Part shown: piece by piece, positions 32,589 to 42,551 of the stretch | Position numbering within the stretch: the stretch's first letter is position 1 | Layout of the letters: each line of letters opens with the position of its first letter | Origin: Hyphomicrobiales bacterium | GTDB lineage: Bacteria > Pseudomonadota > Alphaproteobacteria > Rhizobiales > Xanthobacteraceae | Assembly (NCBI GenBank): GCA_017305715.1 | Contig: JAFKKG010000012.1 | Coordinates: 62,001-126,000 of the forward strand | Direction: 5' to 3' | DNA: 64,000 nucleotides | Program-made: the position numbers and the translations under genes | The notes under the pieces: generated by a model | Databases searched by the model: none | What the model saw: the letters and a program-made list of their open reading frames with translations, nothing else | Told to the model about the DNA's origin: nothing

Positions 32589-33056
32589 TCATGCGAAATT
32601 GTCGCTCAGGACCGGCTCGTAAAATGGGTCTGTCCTGTGCGGCACAAAGGGGACGCTGCTGCGGGCCGCCGGTGCGCCGATCCGCTTGGCCTCGACGAAG
32701 GCGCTGAGGATCGCGAGTGCGAGATCGGCGTGGCGGCCCTCGGCCGATTGATCGAGCCAGTCCGGCAATTCGCGCTCGCGCGACAACGCGCAATGCCATT
32801 CGCCCTCATCATAGGCGATGCGGCGAAGCTGCCATTGCGGCAGTTCCAGCTCGATCAGCGCCAATGCGGCATCGGTCCAGGCGCCGGACTGGATCAGCCG
32901 CTCGATGCGGGCGGTCCTGGCGCTCTGGCCGGTGGACGGAAAGCGCCGGCAGGTCAGGCTGATGATGTCGGACAGGAACTCCGCGGTCACGGCGTAGGCG
33001 TTGTGAAGCCGATCACCGAGATCAGCGGGGTTCTGGGATTGTGCAAGGATTGACAT
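32589..33056 (-). CDS. Hypothetical soluble protein
   Basis: A 155-residue protein with no family that I recognise. It contains helical segments (LGDRLHNAYAVTAEFLSDII and ADLALAILSAFVEAKRIG) and a central ALALIELELPQWQLRRIAYD followed by EGEWHCALSRE. It has no membrane helix. It lies 56 bases upstream of the small membrane protein gene on the same strand and upstream of a palindromic intergenic element. Confidence 0.6.
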   Translation of the reverse strand: MSILAQSQNPADLGDRLHNAYAVTAEFLSDIISLTCRRFPSTGQSARTARIERLIQSGAWTDAALALIELELPQWQLRRIAYDEGEWHCALSRERELPDWLDQSAEGRHADLALAILSAFVEAKRIGAPAARSSVPFVPHRTDPFYEPVLSDNFA

Positions 33057-33154
33057 GGCGTGATCTCACTCATGGCATGGCTGACATGGGCAGCCACCTT
33101 GCCAAGGTGGGTCGAAACGCCGTTTGAAAACGAGGTGGGACGAGGGACGGAGAT

Positions 33155-33280
33155 ATAGGGATTTCATAAGTGCGGGAGCGATGCTGCCGCACTCTCTATC
33201 CGCGTCGTCCCGACGAAGACCGGGACCCATAGCCATCGTCCGGAATTATGCCGGGACGACGGCACTTATGAGATTCCTAT
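33155..33280. repeat. Compound palindromic intergenic element
   Basis: Outer arms 33155-33173 (ATAGGGATTTCATAAGTGC) and 33262-33280 pair at 17 of 19 positions. Inner CGTCGTCCC (33203-33211) pairs with GGGACGACG (33253-33261). The inner part, with its GGGACCCATA edge, resembles the element at 17865-17986. The rest of the 33057-33385 gap holds nothing else that I can support; its right edge is the kdp leader. Confidence 0.7.
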
Positions 33281-33385
33281 AACGTCGCCATGGCCCCCAT
33301 CTCGAAAACCTATGCGCCGGGTGGCACTTCAGCCGTCCAGAGCGAGGCCATTCGTTCGGCCCGCGATTTCGCACAGGAACATCCC

Positions 33386-33469
33386 ATGCTGGACATTGTC
33401 ATGCTGGCGCTTGGCGCAGGCTTCTTCCTGGCAGGCATTGGTTACGCTTATGCCTGCGAACGACTCTAG
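33386..33469 (+). CDS. 27-residue membrane peptide upstream of kdpF
   Basis: MLDIVMLALGAGFFLAGIGY then AYACERL is one hydrophobic helix with a short charged end, the same layout as KdpF. ATG 33386-33388 has AGGAA seven bases upstream. The frame is open to an ATG at 33290, giving a 59-residue alternative. It is the first of three micro-ORFs leading to kdpA. Confidence 0.55.
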   Translation: MLDIVMLALGAGFFLAGIGYAYACERL

Positions 33470-33562
33470 ATTTTGCCGCGTTTTCCTGACGCGAACCGGT
33501 ACCCGCCCCTGGATCAAGTCCGAGGGCATGCTTCGCTCGAAAACGTTACGGAGGGTAAGGCC

Positions 33563-33652
33563 ATGATCTTCGATTACTCGCTTGCCGGGCTCGTGTCGCT
33601 GGGCCTGCTGTTCTACCTGACCTACGCGCTGCTGCGGCCCGAGCGCTTCTGA
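33563..33652 (+). CDS. kdpF: K+-transporting ATPase KdpF subunit
   Basis: The 29-residue peptide MIFDYSLAGLVSLGLLFYLT then YALLRPERF is a textbook KdpF: one transmembrane helix and the conserved YALLRPE end. KdpF is a lipid-like stabiliser of the KdpFABC complex in the inner membrane. A GGAGGG sequence lies upstream. It ends five bases before the next micro-ORF. Confidence 0.9.
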   Translation: MIFDYSLAGLVSLGLLFYLTYALLRPERF

Positions 33653-33657
33653 GCGCC

Positions 33658-33753
33658 ATGATTACGCTGGTCGAAGTCGTTCTGGCGTTCATCGTCACCT
33701 CGGCGATCCTGATCGCGCTCATTCACCTGCTACTGCCCGCAAAGAAATCCTAG
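33658..33753 (+). CDS. 31-residue membrane peptide between kdpF and kdpA
   Basis: A one-helix peptide (MITLVEVVLAFIVTSAILIA then LIHLLLPAKKS) in the exact gap between kdpF and kdpA, five bases after the kdpF stop and 12 bases before kdpA. Its spacing and membrane-helix content argue that it is translated as part of the operon. It may be a second KdpF-like stabiliser or a translational spacer for kdpA. Confidence 0.6.
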   Translation: MITLVEVVLAFIVTSAILIALIHLLLPAKKS

Positions 33754-33765
33754 GGGTTCACGACC

Positions 33766-35469
33766 ATGACCATCATCGGCTGGATTCAAATTCTGCTCTA
33801 TTGCGCCATCGTGGTCGCCCTCGCCAAGCCGCTCGGCTGGTACATGACCCGCGTGTTCAACGGCGAGTCAACTTTCCTGTCACCGGTATTGCGCCCGGTC
33901 GAGCGGGGGCTGTACTGGATCGGCGGCGTCGACGAGAAGCGCGAGCAACATTGGCTGACCTATACGGTCGCGATGCTGCTGTTCCATGTCGGTGGCTTCC
34001 TCGTCATTTATGGATTGATGCGGCTGCAGGCGCTGTTGCCGTTCAATCCGCAGGACCAATCCGCGGTCGCCGCGGACCTTTCCTTCAACACCGCGATCTC
34101 CTTCATCACCAACACCAACTGGCAGAACTACGGCGGCGAAAGCACGCTGTCCTATCTGGTGCAGATGCTGGGCCTGACGCACCAGAACTTCCTGTCGGCG
34201 GCGACCGGTATCGCGCTCGCGGTGGCGGTGATCCGCGGTTTCTCGCGCTCCTCGATGCGTACCATCGGCAATTTCTGGGTCGACGTGACGCGTGGCACGC
34301 TCTATGTGCTGCTGCCGATCTGTGTCGTCTATACGCTGTTCCTGGTCTGGCAGGGCATGCCGCAGACGTTAGGTGCCTATGTCGAGGCCACGACGCTGGA
34401 GGGCGCCAAGCAGACCATCGCGGTCGGCCCGGTCGCCTCGCAGGTCGCGATCAAGATGCTGGGCACCAATGGCGGCGGCTTTTTCAACGCCAATGCCGCG
34501 CACCCCTTCGAGAACCCCACCGCGCTGTCGAACTTCGTGCAGATGCTCTCGATCTTCGTGATCGGTGCGGCCATGACCAACGTGTTCGGCCGCATGGTAG
34601 GCAACCAGCGCCAGGGCTTTGCGATCCTCGCCGTGATGGGCGTGCTGTTCCTCGCCGGCGTCGCCGTCACCTATTGGGCCGAGGCCGGCGGCACGTCGGC
34701 CATGCATGCGCTGGGGCTCACCGGCGGCAACATGGAAGGCAAGGAAGTCCGGTTCGGCATCGTCGCCTCCAGCCTGTTTGCCGTCATCACCACGGCGGCC
34801 TCCTGCGGCGCGGTCAACGCCATGCATGATTCATTCACCGCGCTCGGCGGCATGATTCCGCTGATCAACATGCAGCTCGGCGAGATCATCGTCGGCGGCG
34901 TCGGTGCCGGCCTCTATGGCATGCTGCTGTTCGTCGTGCTGGCGATCTTCGTCGCCGGCCTGATGGTCGGCCGCACGCCGGAATATGTCGGCAAGAAGAT
35001 CGAGGCGCGCGAGGTCAAGATGGCGATGCTCGCGATCCTGGTGCTGCCTTTGATGTATCTCGGCTGGACCGCGGTGGCCGTGGTGTTTCCGCCGGCCGTG
35101 GCGTCGATGGCCAATGCCGGGCCGCACGGTTTTACCGAGGTGCTCTATGCCTATACCTCGGCGACCGGCAATAATGGTTCGGCCTTCGGCGGCCTCACCG
35201 GCAATACCCTGTTCTACAATCTGACGCTCGCAAGTTCGATGTTCGTCGGCCGTTTCTTCATGATCGTTCCGGCGATGGCCATGGCGGGCTCGCTGGCGGC
35301 CAAGAAGGCGATCCCGGCATCGGCCGGCACGCTGCCGACCACCGGCGGCCTGTTCGTCGGCCTCGTCGTCGGCGTCATCCTGATCATCGGCGGTCTGACC
35401 TTCTTCCCGGCGCTGGCGCTCGGGCCGATCGTCGAGCACCTCGCGATGAATGCCAACACCCTGTTCTGA
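33766..35469 (+). CDS. kdpA: K+-transporting ATPase, channel-like KdpA subunit
   Basis: The 567-residue membrane protein is the K+-binding subunit of the high-affinity Kdp pump, related to SKT channels. The selectivity-filter-like loops are visible: [47 protein letters not shown], and [13 protein letters not shown]. The length fits the family. It follows the three micro-ORFs and precedes kdpB, giving the order kdpFABCDE. Confidence 0.97.
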   Translation: MTIIGWIQILLYCAIVVALAKPLGWYMTRVFNGESTFLSPVLRPVERGLYWIGGVDEKREQHWLTYTVAMLLFHVGGFLVIYGLMRLQALLPFNPQDQSAVAADLSFNTAISFITNTNWQNYGGESTLSYLVQMLGLTHQNFLSAATGIALAVAVIRGFSRSSMRTIGNFWVDVTRGTLYVLLPICVVYTLFLVWQGMPQTLGAYVEATTLEGAKQTIAVGPVASQVAIKMLGTNGGGFFNANAAHPFENPTALSNFVQMLSIFVIGAAMTNVFGRMVGNQRQGFAILAVMGVLFLAGVAVTYWAEAGGTSAMHALGLTGGNMEGKEVRFGIVASSLFAVITTAASCGAVNAMHDSFTALGGMIPLINMQLGEIIVGGVGAGLYGMLLFVVLAIFVAGLMVGRTPEYVGKKIEAREVKMAMLAILVLPLMYLGWTAVAVVFPPAVASMANAGPHGFTEVLYAYTSATGNNGSAFGGLTGNTLFYNLTLASSMFVGRFFMIVPAMAMAGSLAAKKAIPASAGTLPTTGGLFVGLVVGVILIIGGLTFFPALALGPIVEHLAMNANTLF

Positions 35470-35494
35470 TCGATCCCTCTTCGGAGCTACGTCC

Positions 35495-37609
35495 ATGGAA
35501 ACCACAAGACTGCAGAAAAAAGTGACGGCCTCGACGATGCTCGACCCGAAGATCCTCGTGCCGGCCATCAAATCGTCGTTCGTCAAGCTCGATCCGCGGC
35601 TGATGATCAAGAGCCCCGTGATGTTCGTGGTCGAGATCGTGGCTGCTCTGACGACCGTGATCTTCCTGCGCGATCTCGTGACCGGAGGCTCAAATCTCGG
35701 ATTCACGTTCCAGATCATCCTGTGGCTGTGGTTCACGGTGCTGTTCGCCAATTTTGCCGAGGCGGTGGCCGAAGGCCGCGGCAAGGCGCAGGCGGAATCG
35801 CTGAAGAAGACCCGTACCGAGAGCCAGGCCAAGCTGCTGACGGGTTCGGACAAGACGTTTCGTCTGGTGCCCGGCACCGCGCTCAAGGTCGGCGATATCG
35901 TGCTGGTCGAGGCCGGCGACAATATCCCGAGCGACGGCGAGGTGATCGAAGGCGTCGCCTCCGTCAATGAGGCCGCGATAACAGGTGAGTCCGCGCCCGT
36001 GATCCGGGAATCCGGCGGCGACCGCTCGGCGGTGACCGGCGGCACCCAGGTGCTGTCGGACTGGATCCGCGTCCGCATCACCGCGGCGCAAGGCTCGACC
36101 TTCATCGATCGCATGATCCGGCTGGTGGAAGGCGCCGAGCGGCAAAAGACGCCGAACGAGATCGCGCTCAATATCCTGCTCGCGGGCCTTACCATCATCT
36201 TCGTGTTCGCGACCGTGACGATCCCGAGCTACGCGGCCTATGCGGGCGGCTCGATCTCGGTGGTCGTGCTGGTGGCGCTGTTCGTGACGCTGATCCCGAC
36301 CACCATCGGCGCGCTGTTGTCGGCGATCGGTATCGCCGGCATGGACCGCCTGGTGCGCTTCAATGTGCTGGCGATGTCCGGCCGCGCGGTGGAAGCCGCC
36401 GGCGACGTCGACACGCTGCTGCTCGACAAGACCGGAACCATCACGCTCGGCAACCGCCAGGCAACCGCGTTCCGGCCCGTCCGCGGCGTCACCGAGCAGG
36501 AGCTGGCGGATGCCGCGCAACTGGCCTCGCTGGCGGATGAGACCCCCGAGGGACGCTCGATCGTCGTGCTGGCCAAGGAAAAGTACAACATCCGCAGCCG
36601 CGACATGAAGGAGCTCGCCGCGACTTTCGTGCCCTTCACCGCGCAAACCCGCATGAGCGGCATCGATGCGGGTTCGTCTTCGGTCCGCAAGGGTGCGGTG
36701 GAGGCGATCCTGAACTATATCGGCGGCGGTACGGCGCAAACCATGTCGTCCGGCAACACCGTTCGTGCCCTCCAGAGCGGAGTCTTGACGGAAGCTGGCC
36801 GCGAGATCCAGGCCATCGCCGACGGTATTGCCAAGGAAGGCGGTACGCCGCTTGCCGTTGCCAAGGACGGGCGTCTGCTCGGCGTCATTCACCTCAAGGA
36901 TATCGTCAAGGGCGGCATCCGCGAACGCTTTGCCGAACTGCGCCGCATGGGCATCCGCACCGTGATGATCACCGGCGACAACCCGATGACGGCAGCGGCG
37001 ATCGCGGCCGAAGCCGGCGTCGACGACTTTCTGGCCCAGGCCACCCCTGAGGACAAGCTGAAGCTGATCCGCGACGAGCAGGCCAAGGGCAAGCTGGTGG
37101 CGATGTGTGGCGACGGCACCAACGACGCGCCGGCGCTGGCGCAGGCCGATGTCGGCGTCGCCATGAATACCGGCACGCAGGCCGCCCGCGAGGCCGGCAA
37201 CATGGTCGACCTCGATTCCAACCCCACCAAATTGATCGAGGTGGTCGAGATCGGCAAGCAGCTGTTGATGACGCGCGGCGCGCTGACCACGTTCTCGATC
37301 GCCAACGACGTCGCAAAATATTTCGCGATTATCCCGGCGATGTTCCTGGCGTTCTATCCGCAGCTCGAGGTGCTCAATGTCATGCATCTGGCAAGCCCGC
37401 AAAGCGCGATCCTGTCGGCGATCATCTTCAATGCGCTTGTCATCATCGCGCTGATCCCGCTGGCGCTGAAAGGCGTGGCCTATCGCGCCGTCGGCGCCGG
37501 CGCACTGCTGCGCCGCAACCTGCTGGTCTACGGCGTCGGCGGCATCATCATTCCCTTTATCGGCATCAAGGCGATCGACCTCGTGGTCGCGGCCTTGAAC
37601 CTGGCCTGA
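35495..37609 (+). CDS. kdpB: K+-transporting ATPase, catalytic P-type subunit
   Basis: The 704-residue P-type ATPase hydrolyses ATP to drive K+ uptake through KdpA. The phosphorylated Asp311 is in [12 protein letters not shown], the actuator loop TGESAPV is at about residues 163-169, and the hinge and metal-binding motifs [20 protein letters not shown] and [18 protein letters not shown] are intact. ATG 35495 has GGAG upstream. It starts 25 bases after kdpA and kdpC follows after 11 bases. Confidence 0.97.
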   Translation: METTRLQKKVTASTMLDPKILVPAIKSSFVKLDPRLMIKSPVMFVVEIVAALTTVIFLRDLVTGGSNLGFTFQIILWLWFTVLFANFAEAVAEGRGKAQAESLKKTRTESQAKLLTGSDKTFRLVPGTALKVGDIVLVEAGDNIPSDGEVIEGVASVNEAAITGESAPVIRESGGDRSAVTGGTQVLSDWIRVRITAAQGSTFIDRMIRLVEGAERQKTPNEIALNILLAGLTIIFVFATVTIPSYAAYAGGSISVVVLVALFVTLIPTTIGALLSAIGIAGMDRLVRFNVLAMSGRAVEAAGDVDTLLLDKTGTITLGNRQATAFRPVRGVTEQELADAAQLASLADETPEGRSIVVLAKEKYNIRSRDMKELAATFVPFTAQTRMSGIDAGSSSVRKGAVEAILNYIGGGTAQTMSSGNTVRALQSGVLTEAGREIQAIADGIAKEGGTPLAVAKDGRLLGVIHLKDIVKGGIRERFAELRRMGIRTVMITGDNPMTAAAIAAEAGVDDFLAQATPEDKLKLIRDEQAKGKLVAMCGDGTNDAPALAQADVGVAMNTGTQAAREAGNMVDLDSNPTKLIEVVEIGKQLLMTRGALTTFSIANDVAKYFAIIPAMFLAFYPQLEVLNVMHLASPQSAILSAIIFNALVIIALIPLALKGVAYRAVGAGALLRRNLLVYGVGGIIIPFIGIKAIDLVVAALNLA

Positions 37610-37620
37610 GGAGACACACC

Positions 37621-38226
37621 ATGCTTCGCGAAATTCGCCCCGCCATCCTCCTGCTGCTCCTGCTGACGGCCATCACGGGTCTTGCCTATCCGCTCGCGAT
37701 GACCGCAATCGCCGGCGTGATCTTTCCGAGGCAAGCGCAGGGCAGCCTGATCGAGAAAGACGGCAAGGTGATCGGGTCAAGCCTGATCGGGCAGGAGTTC
37801 AAGGACGACAAATATTTCCATGGCCGCCCCTCGGCGACTTCGGCGCCGGACCCGGCCGATGCCAGCAAGACGGTGTCGGCGCCCTATAACGCCGCCAATT
37901 CCGGTGCCTCCAATCTCGGGCCGACCAGCAAGGCCTTGGCCGACCGGGTCAAGGAGGACGTCGAGAAACTGAAGGCCGAAAACCCCGGCGCCGCCGTCCC
38001 CGCCGATCTCGTGACCACCTCGGGCAGCGGGCTCGATCCGGACATTTCGCCCGACGCGGCGCTGTTTCAGGTGCCGCGGGTGGCCAAGGCGCGGGGCATG
38101 GCGGAAGCCCGGGTCCGCCAGCTGGTCACGGAGCACACCCAGGGCCGCCTGGCTGGATTGCTCGGTGAGCCCAGGGTTAACGTCCTGGCGCTCAATCTGG
38201 CGCTGGACGCCGGCGCTTCGAAGTGA
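37621..38226 (+). CDS. kdpC: K+-transporting ATPase, KdpC subunit
   Basis: The 201-residue subunit has a single N-terminal membrane helix ([20 protein letters not shown]) and a periplasmic domain with the KdpC signatures [29 protein letters not shown], and [20 protein letters not shown]. It stabilises the ATP-bound pump. It is the last of the pump genes; kdpD follows after 41 bases. Confidence 0.96.
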   Translation: MLREIRPAILLLLLLTAITGLAYPLAMTAIAGVIFPRQAQGSLIEKDGKVIGSSLIGQEFKDDKYFHGRPSATSAPDPADASKTVSAPYNAANSGASNLGPTSKALADRVKEDVEKLKAENPGAAVPADLVTTSGSGLDPDISPDAALFQVPRVAKARGMAEARVRQLVTEHTQGRLAGLLGEPRVNVLALNLALDAGASK

Positions 38227-38267
38227 GGGGAGCTAGGCTGGCCGCGATGCGATGACTATATTGCCGC

Positions 38268-40991
38268 ATGGCAAATCAGCGCCACGATCTTGAGAAACGA
38301 CCCTCGCCGGACGCGCTGCTGGAAGCCGCCCGGCGCGAGAGCGATCCCACCGGAAAGCTGAAGATCTTCGTCGGTGCCGCCCCCGGCGTCGGCAAGACCT
38401 ATGAGATGCTGCAGAGCGCGCATGCCAAGGTCAAGGCCGGGCTGGATGTCGTCGTGGGCGTCGTCGAGACCCACGGGCGGGCGGAGACCGAGGCGCTGCT
38501 GGCAGGGCTTGAAGTGCTGCCGCGCAAGCGGCTGGCCTACAAGGACCAGACGCTGGAGGAAATGGACCTCGACGCGCTGATTGCGCGCCGCCCGCAAATT
38601 GCCCTGGTCGACGAGCTGGCGCATACCAATGCGCCCGGCAGCCGCCATCCCAAGCGCTATCTCGACGTCGAGGAATTGCTCTCCCATGGCATCGACGTCT
38701 ACACGGCGGTCAATATCCAGCACATCGAAAGCCTCAACGACGTCGTTGCGCAGATCACGCATGTGCGGGTGCGCGAGACCGTGCCGGACACCGTGTTCGA
38801 CCGCGCCGACGCCATCGAGCTGATCGACCTCACGCCCGATGATTTGATCCAGCGGCTCAAGGAGGGCAAGGTCTATGTCCCCAAGCAGGCCGAACGCGCG
38901 CTGGAGCATTATTTCTCGCCGGGCAATCTGACCGCGCTGCGCGAGCTCGCCCTGCGGCGGACCGCCGAGCGGGTCGACGAGCAATTGCTCAACCATATGC
39001 AGGCCAATGCCATTGCCGGGCCCTGGGCCGCCGGCGAGCGCATCCTGGTTTGTCTGAGCGAGGATCCGCGTGCGGCGGGCCTCGTGCGCTATACCAAGCG
39101 GCTGGCGGACCGGCTGCATGCGCCATGGACCGCCATCTGCATCGAGACAAGGCGCAGCCTGCAACTGACCGACGAGCAGCGCGACCGGCTGGCGGACACC
39201 CTGCGCCTGGCCGAATCGCTGGGCGGCGAGGCCATCACCATTCCCGGCGTCGGACGCCGCATTGCCGATGACATCGTCCAGTTCGCGCAAGCCAACAACG
39301 TGACCCAGATCATCATCGGCAAGTCGACGCGTTCGCTGTGGTTCGAGCTCACGCGCGGCTCTGTCGTGCACGATCTGGTGCGGCGCGCCGGCAATATCAC
39401 CGTCAACGTCATCGCCGGCGACGAACTCGCATCCGAGCCGGTTCCCAAAAAGACGGTGCGCACGGCCGAACGGCGCGAGCCGTTCGATCCGGTTCCCTAC
39501 GCGATATCCCTGCTGTTCGTCGCCATGGCGCTCGGGGCCGGTCTGCTGGTTCATCCGCGGCTCGGCATCGAGAATGTCGATCTCATCTTCCTGACCGCCG
39601 TGGTCGGGGCCGCCGTCCGCTACGGTCTGCTGCCGTCGCTGCTCGCAAGCGTGGTGGCGTCGCTCTGCTACAATTTCTTCTTCCTGCCGCCGGTCTACAC
39701 CTTCACGATCACCGATCCGACCAATGTTGCCGCCTTCTTCTTCTTCATGCTGATCGCGATCCTGGTTTCCAACGTCGCAGCAAGGGTGCGCACCCAGGCT
39801 GTGACAGCGATGGGCCGGGTCCGCACCACGGAATCGCTCTATGCCTTCTCCCGCAAGCTGGCGGGCACCGCGACGCTCGATGACGTGTTGTGGGCGACCG
39901 CCTACCAGACGGCGCTGATGCTGAAGGTGCGCGTGGTGCTGCTGTTGCCGGAGGACGGCATCATTACGGTCAAGGCGGGCTACCCGCCCGAGGACCAGCT
40001 CGACAAGGCCGATCTTGCCGCCGCCAACTGGGCATGGGGCAACGACCGCGCCGCAGGGCGCGGCGCCGACACGCTGCCGGGCGCCAAGCGCCTGTTCCTG
40101 CCGATGCGCACCGGACGCGGGCCGATCGGCGTCATCGGCATCGATGACGACAAGACCGGGCCGCTGCTCACCCCGGATCAGCGCCGCCTGCTCGATGCCC
40201 TGATGGATCAGGGCGCGCTGGCGATCGAACGGGTGCTGCTGGTGGAGGACATGGACCGCGTCAAGCGGTCCGTGGAGTCGGATCGGCTTCGTTCGGCATT
40301 GTTGACCTCGATCTCGCACGATCTCAAGACGCCGCTCGCCTCGGTACTCGGCGCCGCGAGCATGATGCGGGACCTCGACAGCGGCCTGAGCGATGTCGAG
40401 AAGCGGGATCTGCTGGCAACCGTGATCGACGAGTCCGAGCGGCTCAACCGCTTCATCGCCAATCTGCTCGACATGACCAAGCTGGAATCCGGTGCCGTGG
40501 TGCCGAATACGGCGCTGCATGACATCGGCGAAATCGTTGGCAGCGTGCTGCGGCGCGCCAGCAAGATTCTCGGAAACCACAAGATCTCGCTCGAGCTTGC
40601 CGCGGACCTGCCGATGCTGCAGCTCGATGCGGTGCTGTTCGAGCAGGTGCTGTTCAATTTGCTGGACAATGCGGCGAAATACGCACCGGCCGATACCACG
40701 ATCTCGATCAGGAGTTCGCGGGACCGGAATTTTGTATCGCTGCAAATTCTCGACGAGGGCGATGGTATTCCGCCCACGGAGCTGGAAATGATATTCGACA
40801 AATTCCACCGCGCGCAGAAGGGCGACCACGTGCGCCCCGGCACTGGCCTCGGCCTTGCGATTTCGCGGGGCTTTGTCGAGGCCATGCATGGTACGATTTC
40901 GGCCGCCAACCGCGCTGACCGGAGTGGCGCCGTGCTGACCGTCCGCTTGCCGATCCCGGCAGCCTCAGATGCACTGGACACCGCCGCATGA
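38268..40991 (+). CDS. kdpD: Osmosensitive K+ sensor histidine kinase
   Basis: The 907-residue sensor has, in order: the KdpD N-terminal domain with Walker A GAAPGVGKTYEM (about residues 32-43), a universal-stress-protein-like segment, four closely spaced membrane helices at about 405-510, a GAF-like linker, then HisKA with phosphoacceptor His684 in SISHDLKTPLASV and an HATPase domain (LLDNAAKYAP, DEGDGIPP, GTGLGLAISRGFVEAM). It senses low K+ and phosphorylates KdpE. It overlaps kdpE by four bases. Confidence 0.96.
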   Translation: MANQRHDLEKRPSPDALLEAARRESDPTGKLKIFVGAAPGVGKTYEMLQSAHAKVKAGLDVVVGVVETHGRAETEALLAGLEVLPRKRLAYKDQTLEEMDLDALIARRPQIALVDELAHTNAPGSRHPKRYLDVEELLSHGIDVYTAVNIQHIESLNDVVAQITHVRVRETVPDTVFDRADAIELIDLTPDDLIQRLKEGKVYVPKQAERALEHYFSPGNLTALRELALRRTAERVDEQLLNHMQANAIAGPWAAGERILVCLSEDPRAAGLVRYTKRLADRLHAPWTAICIETRRSLQLTDEQRDRLADTLRLAESLGGEAITIPGVGRRIADDIVQFAQANNVTQIIIGKSTRSLWFELTRGSVVHDLVRRAGNITVNVIAGDELASEPVPKKTVRTAERREPFDPVPYAISLLFVAMALGAGLLVHPRLGIENVDLIFLTAVVGAAVRYGLLPSLLASVVASLCYNFFFLPPVYTFTITDPTNVAAFFFFMLIAILVSNVAARVRTQAVTAMGRVRTTESLYAFSRKLAGTATLDDVLWATAYQTALMLKVRVVLLLPEDGIITVKAGYPPEDQLDKADLAAANWAWGNDRAAGRGADTLPGAKRLFLPMRTGRGPIGVIGIDDDKTGPLLTPDQRRLLDALMDQGALAIERVLLVEDMDRVKRSVESDRLRSALLTSISHDLKTPLASVLGAASMMRDLDSGLSDVEKRDLLATVIDESERLNRFIANLLDMTKLESGAVVPNTALHDIGEIVGSVLRRASKILGNHKISLELAADLPMLQLDAVLFEQVLFNLLDNAAKYAPADTTISIRSSRDRNFVSLQILDEGDGIPPTELEMIFDKFHRAQKGDHVRPGTGLGLAISRGFVEAMHGTISAANRADRSGAVLTVRLPIPAASDALDTAA

Positions 40992-41677
40992 GTGCCGCAC
41001 CGATCAAGGTCCTGGTGATCGACGATGAGCCGCCGATCCGCAAGCTGTTGCGGATGGGATTGACCACGCAGGGTTACGAGATCCTGGAAGCCTCCAACGG
41101 GAAAATCGCGCTGGAAAAGCTCGCCGAGGGGCCGGCATTGATCATCCTCGATCTCGGCTTGCCCGATATCCAGGGCCATGAATTGCTGCGCATGATCCGC
41201 GGGCGCAACGACAGCGTGCCGATCGTGGTGCTGTCGAGCCGCGGCGACGAGGCCGGCAAGGTGCAGGCGCTCGACCTCGGCGCCGACGATTATCTGACAA
41301 AGCCGTTCGGGATGGACGAGTTGCTGGCGCGGATGCGCGCCGCGTTGCGGCACCAGTTGCAGGTGCAGGGCGAGCGCCCGGTGTTTCGTGCCGGCGATCT
41401 CTCGGTCGATCTGGTGCGCCGTATCGTCAAGGTCGGTGACAAGGACGTCAAGCTGTCGCCCAAGGAATATGAACTGCTGCGCGTGCTGGTGCAGCACGCC
41501 GGCAAGGTGCTGACCCATCGTTTCCTGCTCAAGGAACTGTGGGACGAACTGACCGACGCGCAATATCTGCGCGTCTATGTGCGTCAGCTCCGGCAGAAGA
41601 TCGAGGCCGATCCGGAGCGCCCGCAATTCGTTTTGACCGAAACCGGCATAGGCTATCGGCTGCGCGCGCCGGATTGA
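40988..41677 (+). CDS. kdpE: Kdp response regulator (OmpR/PhoB type)
   Basis: The 229-residue regulator has a receiver domain with Asp55 as phosphate acceptor in LIILDLGLPDI and Lys in DYLTKPFGMDEL, followed by a winged-helix output domain (LSPKEYELLRVLVQHAGKVL, YLRVYVRQLRQKIE, TGIGYRLRAPD). It activates kdp transcription. The ATGA overlap with kdpD implies coupled translation. The ptsN-like gene begins 25 bases later. Confidence 0.96.
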   Translation: MSAAPIKVLVIDDEPPIRKLLRMGLTTQGYEILEASNGKIALEKLAEGPALIILDLGLPDIQGHELLRMIRGRNDSVPIVVLSSRGDEAGKVQALDLGADDYLTKPFGMDELLARMRAALRHQLQVQGERPVFRAGDLSVDLVRRIVKVGDKDVKLSPKEYELLRVLVQHAGKVLTHRFLLKELWDELTDAQYLRVYVRQLRQKIEADPERPQFVLTETGIGYRLRAPD

Positions 41678-41702
41678 GGGTCGGTGCAGGCCTGGAGTTG
41701 TG

Positions 41703-42149
41703 ATGAAGATTTCCGATCTGCTATCGCCAGCCGACGTCCTGATTGACGTTCGGACTTCGAACAAGCGGTCGCTGCTGGAGCAATTGGCGGCCAATGCCGC
41801 GGCCAGCCTCGGTCTGCCTGTCGAACAGGTGACGTCCCATCTTCTGAAGCGGGAGGAGCTGGGTTCGACGGGGACGGGCAATGGTATCGCCATTCCTCAT
41901 GCCCGGCTGCCGGGTTTGAAGCGGCCCCATGGGCTACTTGCGAAGCTGAAGCAGGGCATCGAGTTCGAGGCCATCGACGGACGGCCGGTGGACGTGGTGT
42001 TCGTCCTGTTGCTGCCAGCGGCGGTCGAGAACGAAGCGCTCACGGCGCTGGCGCTGGTGGCCCGGACGCTGAGATCGCCGGATACGCTGGTGCGATTGCG
42101 GGGTGCGAAGAATCCGGCCGAACTCCATGCCGCGCTGACGCGGGGGTAG
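41703..42149 (+). CDS. ptsN: PTS IIA-like nitrogen-regulatory protein (EIIA-Ntr)
   Basis: The 148-residue EIIA-Ntr protein carries the phosphorylatable His66 in GIAIPHARL and the family motifs LLSPADVLIDV and DVVFVLLLPA. In E. coli, unphosphorylated EIIA-Ntr binds KdpD and TrkA and so tunes K+ uptake. ATG 41703 follows GGAG by six bases. The alphaproteobacterial ptsN usually sits next to rpoN, so this copy, last in the kdp operon, is probably a second, Kdp-dedicated paralogue. Confidence 0.9.
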   Translation: MKISDLLSPADVLIDVRTSNKRSLLEQLAANAAASLGLPVEQVTSHLLKREELGSTGTGNGIAIPHARLPGLKRPHGLLAKLKQGIEFEAIDGRPVDVVFVLLLPAAVENEALTALALVARTLRSPDTLVRLRGAKNPAELHAALTRG

Positions 42150-42213
42150 TGGCGGGCGCGGGAACCTTCATGCCATGCGGCGATTATTTTCCCGAAACGC
42201 GGGAGGATATTCC

Positions 42214-42444
42214 ATGGCGAAATACTCAAAAAAGGCTTCTGCCGACGTCGAGCGCGCGATGAAGAAGCGCAAGGCCGGCACCTTGAAGAGCGGCCGATCG
42301 GGCAGGACGGTGAAGAGCAGGAAGCAGGCGATTGCGATCGGCCTTTCCGAGGCGCGGGCCAAGGGCAAGAAGGTGCCGAAGCAGGCGGCCAAGAAGAAGG
42401 CGAGCAAGAAGAAGACGGCGAAGAAGCGTAAGGCGAGGAAGTAA
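42214..42444 (+). CDS. Lys-rich DUF6496-type small protein
   Basis: The 76-residue protein is about one third Lys/Arg, with AMKKRKAGTLKSGRSGRTVK and SRKQAIAIGLSEARAKGKK, which matches my memory of the DUF6496 family. The C-terminal tail is a run of Lys-Ala repeats. ATG 42214 is preceded by GGGAGG. Strong positive charge suggests nucleic-acid binding. It is next to ku and separated from it by a palindromic element. Confidence 0.75.
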   Translation: MAKYSKKASADVERAMKKRKAGTLKSGRSGRTVKSRKQAIAIGLSEARAKGKKVPKQAAKKKASKKKTAKKRKARK

Positions 42445-42446
42445 TA

Positions 42447-42549
42447 CTCTCTCCGCGTCATTGCGAGGAGCACTTGCGACGAAGCAATCCATCTATCCGT
42501 TTTGCCGGGCGATGGATTGCTTTGCTGCGCTCGCAATGACGGCGAGAGA
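42447..42549. repeat. Palindromic element between DUF6496 gene and ku
   Basis: The ends CTCTCTCCGCGTCATTGCGAG and CTCGCAATGACGGCGAGAGAG are near-perfect reverse complements, with a second pair GCAATCCATC (42484-42493) and GATGGATTGC (42511-42520) inside. It lies between two convergent genes and could form a long bidirectional terminator hairpin. It looks like a dispersed element of a different family from that at 17865. Confidence 0.8.
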
Positions 42550-42551
42550 GT

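Noticed and set aside
38256-40889. Open frame of 877 codons antisense to kdpD
   Set aside because: Composition is shadow-like and kdpD is unambiguous with all motifs in order.
42161-42185. GGAAC-N16-GATT before the DUF6496-type gene
   Set aside because: Two of four bases in the -10 part differ from CGTT; not enough to claim an EcfG promoter.
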